Assembly (NCBI RefSeq): GCF_000612505.1
Contig: NZ_CP004078.1
Span: forward strand, 3,883,252-3,947,251
Length of the DNA: 64,000 nucleotides
Source of the DNA: Paenibacillus sabinae T27
Lineage (GTDB): Bacteria > Bacillota > Bacilli > Paenibacillales > Paenibacillaceae
Reading direction: 5' to 3'
The notes beneath the pieces were generated by a model. That model was not told where the DNA came from and ran no database searches. It was given only the letters and a program-made list of their open reading frames with translations. Within the stretch, counting starts at the first letter, position 1; each line of letters starts with the position of its first letter. Positions 46,791 to 55,412 of the stretch are shown here, one piece after another. The translations under genes and the position numbers were made by a program.

Positions 46791-48053
46791 TCAAGCCTGC
46801 TCCGCCAGCACTTCTCCCAGATCTTCCAGCTTAACAGTACGCTGCTCGCCGGTCGCCATGCTCTTGAGGGCGATTTCCCCGCGCTGCAGCTCTTCCTCGC
46901 CAAGAATGGCTGTAAAACGTGCCGACATCCGGTCGGCAGACTTAAACTGGGCCTTCATTTTACGTCCCAGATAGTCGCGCTCCGCCGAGAACCCCTGGCT
47001 GCGCAGAATGAACAATTGCTTGGTGATTTCGGCTTCCGCCTCTTCGCCCAGCGCTACGAGATACACATCCAGCGGCCTGGACGCTTCCAGTTCCACCTTC
47101 TGATTCTCCAGAATGAGCTGAATGCGCTCAAGTCCAATGCCAAGGCCGATGCCGGGCTGGTCCGGTCCGCCGATTTCGCTGACGAGGCCGTTATAGCGTC
47201 CGCCGCCGCCAACCGTATCGATGGAGCCGATGCCGGCCGCCTTGTACTCAAACGCCGTATGCGTATAATAATCGAGGCCCCGGACGAGCCGCGTATTGAC
47301 GGCATAATCGACGCCCATCGCATCCAGGTGCGCCCGCACCTTAGCGAAGTGCACCGTGCACTCCTCATCCAGGCTGTCCAAAATGGACGGGGCATCTACG
47401 AACTTCTGCTGATCGACCTTGCAGTCCAGCACCCGCAGCGGATTGCGCTCCATGCGCCGCTGGCAGTCACTGCAAAGGCTGTCCTTCATCGGACGCAGGA
47501 ACGCTAGCAGCTTCTCCCGGTAGGCGGCCCGGCTTGGAATATTGCCCACGGAATTAATCTCGACGCGTACGCCGCTCAGGCCCAGGTCCTTGCAGAACTG
47601 GTAGCCGAGCGAAATGACCTCCGCATCGATCGCCGGATCGACCGCTCCGAACGCTTCCACGCCAAATTGATGAAACTGGCGGTATCTTCCCGCCTGCGGA
47701 CGCTCATAGCGGAACATCGGACCGATGTAGTAGAGCTTGCTGACATCCGGTTCACCGTACAGCTTGTTCTGCACGTAAGCGCGGACGACGCCTGCCGTCC
47801 CTTCCGGACGCAGCGCCAGATCCCGGTTCCCCTTGTCTTTGAAGGTGTACATTTCGCCTTCCACGATATCGGTCGTCTCGCCGACGCCTCTCTCGAACAG
47901 CTCCGTATGCTCGAACATCGGGGTCCGGATTTCGCGATAGTTGAAGCGACGGCACAAATCTCTGGCTTTCTCTTCAACGAACTGCCATCTTTCCACCGCA
48001 CCGGGCAGGATATCCTGCGTGCCGGTCGGCTTCTCGAATCTTTCTTTAGCCAC
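46791..48053 (-). CDS. hisS: Histidyl-tRNA synthetase
   Basis: 420-residue class II synthetase: motif 1 region, motif 2 (GPMFRYERPQAGRYRQFHQFG region, about 107-127), HisA motif LVRGLDYYT and motif 3 (GIGLGIGLERI), plus a C-terminal anticodon-binding domain. Charges tRNA-His in the cytoplasm. GTG start with AGGAGG 8 nt upstream. First gene of hisS-aspS-tcdA; expression is likely set by the T-box leader, whose specifier looks aspartate-type rather than histidine-type. Confidence 0.97.
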   Translation of the reverse strand: MAKERFEKPTGTQDILPGAVERWQFVEEKARDLCRRFNYREIRTPMFEHTELFERGVGETTDIVEGEMYTFKDKGNRDLALRPEGTAGVVRAYVQNKLYGEPDVSKLYYIGPMFRYERPQAGRYRQFHQFGVEAFGAVDPAIDAEVISLGYQFCKDLGLSGVRVEINSVGNIPSRAAYREKLLAFLRPMKDSLCSDCQRRMERNPLRVLDCKVDQQKFVDAPSILDSLDEECTVHFAKVRAHLDAMGVDYAVNTRLVRGLDYYTHTAFEYKAAGIGSIDTVGGGGRYNGLVSEIGGPDQPGIGLGIGLERIQLILENQKVELEASRPLDVYLVALGEEAEAEITKQLFILRSQGFSAERDYLGRKMKAQFKSADRMSARFTAILGEEELQRGEIALKSMATGEQRTVKLEDLGEVLAEQA

Positions 48054-48103
48054 AGCTTATCCCTCCTGAAATTGCCCTTGAGCACTTAGAAATGCCCATA
48101 AAA

Positions 48104-48446
48104 AATCCCCCGTCCTGTTCGATCAACAGGGACGAGGGATTATCGCTAACGATCTTCACCCGTGGTACCACCCACATTCCGGCCGAAAACCTAAGCTTTC
48201 AAGGCCGCTCCAAGCGGTTAACGCCCGCCTACGCGCAAGAACGGCTACTGACGCGGCATCCGCCGCTGTTCGCCGTGCGTTCTCGGGGAGGTCATTCATT
48301 CGCTCATCAACAGAATCCTTGCAGCCTGGCTGAATATTTGATTAACCTCTTCCGAGGTCAAAAAAACGAGCCATGGGATTCCTCTCTGGGGTTGTGGGTG
48401 CCGAACTACTCGTTCCCGTCATCAAAACATGATATATGTCGTATAT
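48104..48446 (-). ncRNA. T-box riboswitch leader of hisS-aspS, probable Asp specifier
   Basis: Minus strand TGGGTGGTACCACGGG (complement of 48159-48174) is the T-box core; it is followed by terminator stem 48104-48141 and a run of at least five T. Aligning stem I with the leuS leader (both have an AATGAA-type segment, then specifier, then CTC/GCC and GAGAA) places GAC (Asp) at 48291-48293. A His codon is not at that position. Confidence 0.85.
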
Positions 48447-48452
48447 TGTTAG

Positions 48453-48481
48453 ATTCTACTGAACCACTGCGTTAAAGTCAA
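48453..48481 (-). promoter_or_regulatory. Sigma-A promoter of the hisS T-box leader
   Basis: Minus strand TTGACT (48476-48481), 17-bp spacer, TAGAAT (48453-48458). Confidence 0.75.
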
Positions 48482-48530
48482 GGGATGATTTTTGTTCTCC
48501 GGGACATTGTTTCCAAAACCTTTAATCCCC

Positions 48531-48563
48531 AAAAAAATGACCCGCAGCCGATTGCTGCAGGTC
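48531..48563 (-). terminator. Second terminator upstream of the hisS promoter
   Basis: GACCCGCAGC/GCTGCAGGTC stem (48539-48563) with a run of seven T on the minus strand. It lies 170 bp beyond another terminator at 48735-48767 and just before the hisS promoter. The AT-rich stretch between them (48564-48730) holds no supported gene. Confidence 0.75.
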
Positions 48564-48733
48564 CAATGTAATATATTATAAAAAAGGGGGTCATGGCTTT
48601 ATTATAAACACAGTATATTAAGCAATCATGTATGAAATATTACTCTTATATTACAGAAAAGAAAGCGTTTTATTTTTCTGGGACAAGAAGAAATAAAAGA
48701 CCATTTATAAGCGTGAAATATTCTTATATTTTG

Positions 48734-48767
48734 ACAAAAAGCCTCCCGCTCTGTGAACGGGAAGCTT
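48734..48767 (-). terminator. Terminator after the 143-residue unknown gene
   Basis: AAGCCTCCCG/CGGGAAGCTT stem (48739-48767) followed by five T on the minus strand, about 40 bp past the stop. Confidence 0.75.
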
Positions 48768-48807
48768 TTGCATGGGAACCGTTTATTTGGGCCTCGGAGC
48801 TTCAAGT

Positions 48808-49239
48808 TTAATCAAAAATTTCGACATAGGCATTTTTGCCCCGCAGGGTGTGCACCACCGCGTTAAAATCCTCGTCGCTCACTTTGATCTCCATAACGTA
48901 TCCCAAATGATCCAAATCTCCATCGGCGTACACCCGGTCCGCGCGGAGATCGTCCCTTCCAGTGGCAGCATCCCCGTTGAACGGCTCTTTCCTGTCGATA
49001 TCCGTACTCGCCGTACTTACCGGTACTGCCGCGGGCGCCGCTCCGAAAGCCGCAAAGGTGGAGCCACTCCCCGCCAGATTATTCGGCGGCATGAGCGGAA
49101 GGAGCAGCCTCCGGTCTTCTCCCAAAGGATCAGTCAGGGCTCCTACCTCCAGAACATCCGCGTCAAACGACAGCAGTACCGTCTTGGCGCCTTCTGCTTC
49201 ATCCTCATTTCTGAAGTAAGCCTGAATCCGCTTGGTCAT
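48808..49239 (-). CDS. Unrecognised soluble protein, possible YflT-like N-terminus
   Basis: 143 residues, acidic, no signal or membrane segment. The start (MTKRIQAYFRNEDEAEGAKTVLLSF) resembles the ferredoxin-like opening of general-stress YflT/GsP17M proteins, followed by a low-complexity Ala/Gly/Pro stretch (about 55-75) and a second alpha/beta unit at the end (MEIKVSDEDFNAVVHTL). It stands alone with its own terminator between hisS and a DJ-1 gene. Function unknown. Confidence 0.75.
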   Translation of the reverse strand: MTKRIQAYFRNEDEAEGAKTVLLSFDADVLEVGALTDPLGEDRRLLLPLMPPNNLAGSGSTFAAFGAAPAAVPVSTASTDIDRKEPFNGDAATGRDDLRADRVYADGDLDHLGYVMEIKVSDEDFNAVVHTLRGKNAYVEIFD

Positions 49240-49273
49240 CGTTATCGCCTCCCATTCATAATGTGAAAGCCGG

Positions 49274-49798
49274 TTATTGATTCACCTTGACCTGGAGTGC
49301 CTGTAACAGTTCGCGAACAAAGGCCGGCTCATCCTTGGGCGTTCGCGAAGTGATATAATTGCCGTCCACGACGACTTCCTCGTCCTTGAAATTCGCTCCC
49401 GCGTTAACCATATCGTCTTTCAGCGGAGGATAGGACGTAATCGTTCGGCCTTTCAAGAGACCGGCGCTGATCAGGATTTGCGGCCCGTGGCAGATCGCCG
49501 CGACCGGCTTGCCGCCGCTGTCCGCTTCCTTCACGAATTTGAGTATATCGGCGGAAGAGCGCAGCCCTTCCGGCGAGGAACCGCCAGGAATAACAACAGC
49601 GTCATAGTCGGCCGCCTTCACTTCGGTGATGGCCTTGTCGGTTGTATAGGAGGCTTCGCCCTTCTTGCCCTTGAGCGTTTCGCCTTTTTTCAGTCCAATA
49701 ATATCGGCTTCATGTCCGGCCCCCTTCACCGCATCGTAGGGAACCTTCATTTCGGAATCTTCGAATTGAGCAGCAAGCAGAAAAGCAACTTTACTCAT
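49274..49798 (-). CDS. DJ-1/PfpI-family protein (protease/deglycase-like)
   Basis: 174 residues beginning MSKVAFLLAAQFEDSE, with the nucleophile elbow AICHGPQ (reactive Cys flanked by His) and Glu in FEDSE, the usual DJ-1/PfpI/YraA arrangement. Relatives act as stress-related deglycases or proteases; activity is not certain. The start was set here because AAGGAG lies 11 nt upstream; the longer frame adds 61 basic residues without support. It is 34 bp upstream of the unknown 143-residue gene. Confidence 0.9.
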   Translation of the reverse strand: MSKVAFLLAAQFEDSEMKVPYDAVKGAGHEADIIGLKKGETLKGKKGEASYTTDKAITEVKAADYDAVVIPGGSSPEGLRSSADILKFVKEADSGGKPVAAICHGPQILISAGLLKGRTITSYPPLKDDMVNAGANFKDEEVVVDGNYITSRTPKDEPAFVRELLQALQVKVNQ

Positions 49799-49907
49799 TG
49801 TAAAAAATTCTCCTTTCTGTTGTTCTTGTTCTCGTAGTTTTATTACCCGAATCCGGCGTCCTTCTAACCCCGCAGAGCGAAAAAGCCGCTCCTTCTGGCC
49901 CTCTCGC

Positions 49908-50060
49908 TCACGAGCGCGGCAGTAAATCGCGGCTTCTTCCTTTCCGTATATCCTTGCTGAGCCATTCGGACTCCTTCGCACTTGCGGCGGCTTCCACCAG
50001 GCTTCCGGCTGAAAGGGCGGCCAACGTTCTCCATGCCCAGGCTTTCGGCGGCTGTCTCAT
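49908..50060 (-). CDS. Possible 50-residue small protein
   Basis: ATG at 50060 follows AAGGAG by 8 nt and opens a 50-codon frame: a short start (MRQPPKAWAWRT), a hydrophobic segment (LAALSAGSLV) and a charged, basic tail (KDIRKGRSRDLLPRS). It fills part of the 430-bp gap between dtd and the DJ-1 gene. A second overlapping frame (ATG 49965, GAAGGAG) is also possible. No relative is recognised, so it may be chance. Confidence 0.35.
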   Translation of the reverse strand: MRQPPKAWAWRTLAALSAGSLVEAAASAKESEWLSKDIRKGRSRDLLPRS

Positions 50061-50133
50061 TTCTAGCGCTCCTTAGCTTATGCTTGTCATTCTTCCCTGA
50101 AGTTTGCCCCGGCCGCTTAAAGCCTATCCAGCA

Positions 50134-50184
50134 AAAAAACGGATGGTCCGAGAACCTGTTCCAGGTTTCTCAGCCATCCGTTTT
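50134..50184 (-). terminator. Terminator of the relA-dtd operon
   Basis: Long imperfect stem (50140-50158 with 50162-50180, ACGGATGG ends) with a short loop and a T run of seven on the minus strand. It is 45 bp past dtd. Confidence 0.88.
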
Positions 50185-50227
50185 CATATCGTACCGCCTT
50201 TTAGCGGCCGTTACATCTTGACTTCCT

Positions 50228-50671
50228 CTATCCCCTGCTGTCCAGAATGAGCGTTACTGGCCCCCAGTTGATCAAGGATACATCCATCATCGCTCCGAAG
50301 ACGCCTGTTTCAACCCGCAGTCCGGCTGCCGCCAGCTCACGGTTAAAATAGTCGTAGAGCCGCTCCGCTTCCACCGGCGCAGCCGCCGCCATAAAGTTTG
50401 GGCGCCGTCCCTTCCGGCAGTCGCCATATAACGTGAACTGCGATACGGATAAAATCGATCCGCCCGTGTCGCTGACGCTGTAATTCATTTTTCCTGCTTC
50501 ATCCTCAAAAATGCGCAGCCCGGCGATCTTGCCCGCCAAAAACTTGGCGTCCTGCTCCGTATCTTCGTGGGTGACGCCGACCAGAAGCATCAGGCCTTCG
50601 CCGATCTCCCCGGCAATCTTGCCATCCACCTCGACCCGCGCTTCCTTGCAGCGCTGCACAACCACTTTCAT
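50228..50671 (-). CDS. dtd: D-aminoacyl-tRNA deacylase
   Basis: 147 residues from [15 protein letters not shown]. Both family motifs are present: SQFTLYGD (catalytic pocket) and NWGPVT at the cross-subunit site. The homodimer removes D-amino acids (and Gly) from tRNA. ATG at 50671 has AGGAG 11 nt away; a GTG three codons earlier is too close to it. It lies 19 bp after relA, as in many Bacillota. Confidence 0.96.
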   Translation of the reverse strand: MKVVVQRCKEARVEVDGKIAGEIGEGLMLLVGVTHEDTEQDAKFLAGKIAGLRIFEDEAGKMNYSVSDTGGSILSVSQFTLYGDCRKGRRPNFMAAAAPVEAERLYDYFNRELAAAGLRVETGVFGAMMDVSLINWGPVTLILDSRG

Positions 50672-50690
50672 GTATGCCACAACTCCTGAC

Positions 50691-52868
50691 TTACTGCATA
50701 ATCCGGTGAACGGTATAGACGTCTTTTACCCGTTTGACCTTCTCCACGACCGAATACAAATGATCCGTATTGCGGATCAGGATGGTCATATGAATCAGAG
50801 CCATCTTGTTCTTGTCGGAACGGCCGGTAACCGCTGATATATTCGTCTTGCTCTCGGATACCGCCTGCAGCACTTCATTCAGCAAGCCGTTCCGGTCATG
50901 GCCGGTAATTTCGATATCGACGCTGTAATTCGCCTCCATACTGCCTTCCCATTCCACCTCGATGACGCGCGCTGCTTCCTCGCTCTCCTCCGCCTTGATG
51001 TTCGGACAGTCCGAGCGATGCACGGAAACGCCGCGGCCGCGTGTGACGTAGCCGACAATGTCATCCCCCGGCACCGGATTGCAGCATCTGGCGAAGCGGA
51101 CGAGCAGGTTGTCGATCCCCTTGACGCGTACGCCGTTCGTCGGCTGGTTCCGCTTCTCGGCGACCTTGATTTCCTTCTTCTCGGTCGTTAGCTCCAGATG
51201 AGCCGCCGCCGCTTCCTCCTGCTCCTTGCGCAGCTTCTCCGTCAAGCGGGTGGCGATCTGCGCCGCCGTAATGCCGCCGAAGCCTACTGCAGAGAGCATA
51301 TCCTCAATATCGTTAAAGGCGAATTTCTTCGCCGCTTCCAGCAGCTTCTCATCGGACATCCAGTCCGAAGGCTCGATTCCAAGCCGCTTCAGCTCGCGCT
51401 CGATCGCTTCGCGCCCTTTTTCGACATTTTCCTCGCGCTTCTCTTTCTTGAACCACTGCTTGATTTTGCTTCGGGCATGCGAAGACTGGGCGATCTTCAG
51501 CCAATCCCGGCTCGGCCCGTAAGAGTGCTTCGAGGTCAGGATTTCCACGATATCGCCGGTCTTCAGCTTGTGGTCAAGCGGTACGATCCGCCCATTGACT
51601 TTGGCCCCGATTGTGCGGTTGCCGACCTCCGTATGAATCCGGAAGGCAAAATCCAGCGGCACGGAACCCGCAGGCAGCTCGATGACTTCCCCTTTGGGTG
51701 TAAAAACGAAGACAAGGTCGGAGAAAAAGTCCATTTTCAGCGATTCGACAAACTCCGAAGCATCCTTGGCTTCATGCTGCAGCTCCAAAATTTCGCGAAA
51801 AAAAGGCATCCGGTTCTCAGGATTGGCGGCCCCGCCGCTTCCTTCCTTGTATGCCCAGTGTGCTGCTATCCCGTATTCGGCTGTGCGGTGCATTTCAAAC
51901 GTTCGGATCTGGACTTCCGTCGGCTCGCCGCCAGGACCTACGACCGTCGTATGGAGCGATTGGTACATGTTGGCCTTCGGCATGGCGATATAATCCTTGA
52001 AACGGCCTGGCATAGGTTTCCAGAGAGTATGGATAATACCGAGGGTGGCATAACAATCCTTGATGTTGTCAACGATAATGCGTATCGCGAGCAGATCGTA
52101 AATTTCGTTGAACTGCTTGTTCTTTGTGGTCATTTTGTTGTAGACGCTGTAAATATGCTTGGGACGTCCCGAGAGATCGCCTACGATGCCCATTTCGTCC
52201 AGCTTGACGGAGATGCGGCTGATGACGCTGTCGATAAACTGCTCGCGTTCGGCGCGCTTTTTGTGCATCAGATTGGCAATCCGGTAGTACTGCTGGGGAT
52301 TCAGGTAACGGAGCGCGATATCCTCCATTTCCCATTTGATGGCCGAAATACCGAGCCGGTCCGCAATGGGACAGAAAATTTCAAGCGTTTCATAAGAAAT
52401 GCGGCGCTGGCTTTCTTCCGACTGATATTTCAGCGTCCGCATATTATGCAGCCGGTCCGCGAGCTTGATAACAATGACGCGGATATCCTGTGCCATGGCG
52501 ACGAACATTTTGCGGTAATTCTCGTTCTGCTGTTCTTCCTTTGACCGGAAACGAATGCGTTCCAACTTGGTCAGTCCGTCCACGAGCATGGCGCAGGAAT
52601 CGCCGAATTTCTCACGAATCTGCTCGAGCGACACCGTCGTATCCTCCACAACATCGTGCAAAAGAGCCGCGATAATAGAGATGACGTCCATCTGCATGCT
52701 CACGACAATATCGGCGACTGCAAGCGGATGCAGGATATACGGTTCCCCCGATTTGCGCACCTGCCCGTAATGGGCCTGGTCGGCAAATACATACGCCTCC
52801 TGTATGCGTGGAAGATCTTTTTCTTTTATATAGGCTCCGGCCCTTTCCAGTAATCGCTCAATGCCCAT
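50691..52868 (-). CDS. relA: Bifunctional (p)ppGpp synthase/hydrolase
   Basis: 725 residues. HD hydrolase domain with H47 and the H71-D72 pair in LLHDVVED, synthetase domain ([31 protein letters not shown]), TGS domain ([22 protein letters not shown]), zinc-finger-like segment ([14 protein letters not shown]) and C-terminal ACT domain. This is the single long Rel that makes and degrades the stringent-response alarmone. It lies upstream of dtd under a sigma-A promoter with a hairpin-bearing 120-nt leader. Confidence 0.98.
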   Translation of the reverse strand: MGIERLLERAGAYIKEKDLPRIQEAYVFADQAHYGQVRKSGEPYILHPLAVADIVVSMQMDVISIIAALLHDVVEDTTVSLEQIREKFGDSCAMLVDGLTKLERIRFRSKEEQQNENYRKMFVAMAQDIRVIVIKLADRLHNMRTLKYQSEESQRRISYETLEIFCPIADRLGISAIKWEMEDIALRYLNPQQYYRIANLMHKKRAEREQFIDSVISRISVKLDEMGIVGDLSGRPKHIYSVYNKMTTKNKQFNEIYDLLAIRIIVDNIKDCYATLGIIHTLWKPMPGRFKDYIAMPKANMYQSLHTTVVGPGGEPTEVQIRTFEMHRTAEYGIAAHWAYKEGSGGAANPENRMPFFREILELQHEAKDASEFVESLKMDFFSDLVFVFTPKGEVIELPAGSVPLDFAFRIHTEVGNRTIGAKVNGRIVPLDHKLKTGDIVEILTSKHSYGPSRDWLKIAQSSHARSKIKQWFKKEKREENVEKGREAIERELKRLGIEPSDWMSDEKLLEAAKKFAFNDIEDMLSAVGFGGITAAQIATRLTEKLRKEQEEAAAAHLELTTEKKEIKVAEKRNQPTNGVRVKGIDNLLVRFARCCNPVPGDDIVGYVTRGRGVSVHRSDCPNIKAEESEEAARVIEVEWEGSMEANYSVDIEITGHDRNGLLNEVLQAVSESKTNISAVTGRSDKNKMALIHMTILIRNTDHLYSVVEKVKRVKDVYTVHRIMQ

Positions 52869-52902
52869 ACTCGTCGTATCCGTTTCCTTTCTATAATAAA
52901 AT

Positions 52903-52938
52903 GAACCCGCGTCTATTGCGCATCCGCAGGCAGGGTTC
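52903..52938. repeat. Stem-loop in the relA 5' leader, terminator-like on the opposite strand
   Basis: GAACCC (52903-52908) pairs with GGGTTC (52933-52938), with further internal pairing. On the plus strand it is followed by GG and seven T (52941-52947), the form of an intrinsic terminator pointing away from relA. On the minus strand it is followed by ATTTTATTATAG within the relA leader. Confidence 0.5.
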
Positions 52939-52995
52939 GGTTTTTTTCATTTTTTAAAAAAGCCGACAACTTCCCTATACTGAAAGTTTCCTATT

Positions 52996-53024
52996 ATTAT
53001 GACGCTTGCGGCGGGTTACGTCAA
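52996..53024 (-). promoter_or_regulatory. Sigma-A promoter of relA
   Basis: Minus strand TTGACG (53019-53024), 17-bp spacer, CATAAT (52996-53001). The leader would be ~120 nt. The other ~140 bp up to uraA contain only a weak TTGAAA..TAATCT pair (53102-53130) facing that gene. Confidence 0.65.
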
Positions 53025-53177
53025 CACTTGCCATTCTGTGGCATTTATTAACGATTTATAAGGCGATTGTGAAAAAAATAACGGACTGTGTGAAAATGTT
53101 GTTGAAAAAAGGGGCCGTTCTATTTAATCTAGTAAAGGCGCTTTTCCAGATTTAAAACATGTTGAGGAGTGAATGAT

Positions 53178-54494
53178 TTGCAACGAGAAATTCAAGTAGA
53201 CGAGAGACTCCCCTTGGGCCCCGGCTTTCTGCTAAGCCTTCAGCATCTGTTCGCCATGTTCGGCAGCACAGTGCTTGTGCCCAACCTGTTCGGGGTTGAC
53301 CCCGGAATGATTCTGCTGATGAACGGCATCGGCACCCTTTTGTACATATTGATCTGCAAAGGAAAAATTCCCGCATATCTCGGCTCCAGCTTTGCTTTTA
53401 TCTCGCCGGTTACAGCTGTACTTGCCGCGCATTCGGACGATCACAGCCGTGGATACTCGCTTGCGCTGGGCGCTTTTATCGTCACGGGCGTCATCTTTGT
53501 CGTTGTCGCCCTTATCATACGTTATGCCGGAACAGGCTGGATTGACGTCGTATTTCCCCCAGCCGTTATGGGCGCCATCGTCGCCACGATCGGACTGGAG
53601 CTTGTGCCGGTGGCTGCTAACATGGCCGGGCTGATCGCCCCTGCCGGAGCAGCGGATTGGAAACCCGATCCAGGTGCGATTACGCTCTCCATGGTTACGC
53701 TGGGCGTGACGGTAATCGGAGCGGTTCTGTTCCGCGGATTTCCCAAAATCATCCATATTCTGATCGGTATTGTCACAGGATATGTTTTGGCTTATTTTAT
53801 GCACCGGGTCGACACATCGGCTATTGCGAGCTCGCACTTTTTTGCCCACCCGACAGTTACTACGCCTTCCTTTGACTTGCAGGTAATCTTGACCATTATT
53901 CCGGTCTCGCTAGTCGTTATTGTCGAACACATCGGGCATCTGCTCGTGACCAGCAACATTGTAGGCAAAGACCTTGCCAAAGACCCCGGACTCGACCGCT
54001 CGCTCATGGGCAACGGCATTTCGACCATCATTTCCGGCTTTGTCGGTTCCACGCCCAATACGACTTACGGCGAAAATATCGGCGTTATGGCCCTGACCAA
54101 AGTTTATTCCGTTTATGTGATCGGTGGAGCGGCGGTTATCGCCATTTTACTCTCGTTCTCGGGCACGTTCTCTTCCATCATCGCCAACATTCCGCTGCCG
54201 GTCATGGGGGGCGTTTCACTGCTGCTGTTCGGCGTGATCGCGGCTTCCGGGCTTCGCATCTTTGTGGAGCAGAAGGTTGACTTCTCGAAGCCGACCAATA
54301 TGATTTTGGCTACGCTCGTTCTCGTAGTGGGCATTAGCGGCACCACTCTTACTGTCGGAGGCGTTCAGCTCAAAGGCATGGCGCTGGCGACGATTGTCGG
54401 CATGGCGCTGTCTCTGCTGTTCAAGCTGTTCCAAGTAATCGGCCTGTCCGACGACAAGGAAGAGATCAAACAAGCCAAAGCTTCGGATGTTTAA
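53178..54494 (+). CDS. uraA: Uracil permease (NCS2 family, UraA/PyrP type)
   Basis: 438 residues, about 14 membrane helices, with conserved QHLFAMFGSTVLVP (helix 1), YLGSSFAFISP and the substrate-site segment VIVEHIGHLL, followed by GSTPNTTYGENIG. Imports uracil with protons. The start is TTG at 53178 with GAGGAG 7 nt upstream, giving MQREIQVDERLPLGPG; a GTG at 53169 lies inside the ribosome site. No PyrR attenuator (pyr binding loop) was seen upstream. It faces apt, sharing a terminator. Confidence 0.94.
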   Translation: MQREIQVDERLPLGPGFLLSLQHLFAMFGSTVLVPNLFGVDPGMILLMNGIGTLLYILICKGKIPAYLGSSFAFISPVTAVLAAHSDDHSRGYSLALGAFIVTGVIFVVVALIIRYAGTGWIDVVFPPAVMGAIVATIGLELVPVAANMAGLIAPAGAADWKPDPGAITLSMVTLGVTVIGAVLFRGFPKIIHILIGIVTGYVLAYFMHRVDTSAIASSHFFAHPTVTTPSFDLQVILTIIPVSLVVIVEHIGHLLVTSNIVGKDLAKDPGLDRSLMGNGISTIISGFVGSTPNTTYGENIGVMALTKVYSVYVIGGAAVIAILLSFSGTFSSIIANIPLPVMGGVSLLLFGVIAASGLRIFVEQKVDFSKPTNMILATLVLVVGISGTTLTVGGVQLKGMALATIVGMALSLLFKLFQVIGLSDDKEEIKQAKASDV

Positions 54495-54546
54495 TCATTA
54501 ATATTATTTATAGCAAGAAGAAACGACTGCGCCGTCCTTTTAGGAG

Positions 54547-54647
54547 CTAAGCTTCCGAAGTGGCGATACAAGTATCGCTTTTAGGTACCGTTTCTCGTAG
54601 AAATATAAGGCAAATGATAAGTGCGAAGCTTATACTTTCTTATATTT
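54547..54647. repeat. Structured possible interspersed repeat downstream of uraA
   Basis: About 100 bp with three parts: CTAAGCTTCCGAAGTG (54547-54562), the inverted repeat GCGATACAAGTATCGC (54563-54578), and AAATATAAG (54601-54609) matched by CTTATATTT (54639-54647), with a smaller inner repeat. The first part is an inverted, shortened version of the two repeats at 55319-55402. Confidence 0.45.
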
Positions 54648-54652
54648 AGAAA

Positions 54653-54699
54653 AAGCCGGCGGCCATAACCGTACAGATGTACGGTAAGGCTGCCGGCTT
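54653..54699. terminator. Two-way terminator between uraA and apt
   Basis: AAGCCGGCGGCC (54653-54664) pairs with GGCTGCCGGCTT (54688-54699), with an inner ACCGTAC/GTACGGT stem. Plus-strand tail GTTTATTTT; minus-strand tail TTTCTAAAT. Confidence 0.8.
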
Positions 54700-54741
54700 G
54701 TTTATTTTCCGGGAAATAGGAGAACCTTTCCAGACTGATTA

Positions 54742-55260
54742 TCAGTCTTCGTAGCTGAGAAGGGAAACGACTTCAACTTCAGGAAGCTTCTTACGGCCTT
54801 CAAGCTGCTCCAGTTCGATCAGAAATGCCGCTCCGACCACATTGCCCCCGAGCTTTTGAACAAGGTTAACCGCGGTGGAAATCGTGCCTCCCGTTGCCAG
54901 CAGGTCGTCGGCGATCAGTACATTTTGCCCAGGGAGAATTGCGTCGGTATGTACCGCTAGCTTGTCCTTTCCGTATTCCAGATCATATCCCGCTTCAATT
55001 GTATCGTACGGCAGCTTTCCGCTTTTGCGGATCGGCACAAAGCCAACACCCAGCGCATAGGCAAGAGGAGCCCCTACCACAAAGCCCCGGGCTTCCGGGC
55101 CGGCGATGACATCAATGTTCAAGTGAGACACAAGTTCCTTCAGCCTATCAATGGCTTGACGGTATTTTTCGCCATCCTTCAGCAAGGTCGTAATATCTTT
55201 GAAGCTGATACCCTCCACAGGGAAATCCGGAACCACACGGATAATTTCTTTGAAATCCAA
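54742..55260 (-). CDS. apt: Adenine phosphoribosyltransferase
   Basis: 172 residues, the usual length, from TTG with AGGAGGAG 5 nt upstream ([23 protein letters not shown]). The PRPP-binding loop is [13 protein letters not shown], and AGPEARGF is the second conserved box. Makes AMP from adenine and PRPP. In-frame codons back to 55290 lack a ribosome site. It sits between recJ and uraA; in B. subtilis apt lies next to recJ and relA. Confidence 0.97.
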   Translation of the reverse strand: MDFKEIIRVVPDFPVEGISFKDITTLLKDGEKYRQAIDRLKELVSHLNIDVIAGPEARGFVVGAPLAYALGVGFVPIRKSGKLPYDTIEAGYDLEYGKDKLAVHTDAILPGQNVLIADDLLATGGTISTAVNLVQKLGGNVVGAAFLIELEQLEGRKKLPEVEVVSLLSYED

Positions 55261-55318
55261 AATAACTCCTCCTAAAAATTTTGATAGCATAGGCTTCCTG
55301 GGATTTCATTGCAAAATT

Positions 55319-55402
55319 CACTTCGGAAGCATCTGCTTAGTTTGTTAGCATTACCTTCTTTGAATTGTCTTCGCAAACTTGCTTCGGAAGCATCCGCTTA
55401 GT
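55319..55402. repeat. Imperfect direct repeats between recJ and apt
   Basis: A 20-base unit CTTCGGAAGCATCYGCTTAG is present at 55321-55340 and 55382-55401, 61 bp apart. A shorter inverted version is at 54547-54562, on the other side of apt. The intervening AT-rich sequence (55341-55381) has no gene. Confidence 0.55.
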
Positions 55403-55412
55403 CTCAGCGGAT

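Noticed and set aside
48480..48592. Short minus-strand peptide frame (MTPFFIIYYIGPAAIG...) across the second terminator
   Set aside because: No ribosome site before its ATG and it reads through a terminator stem.
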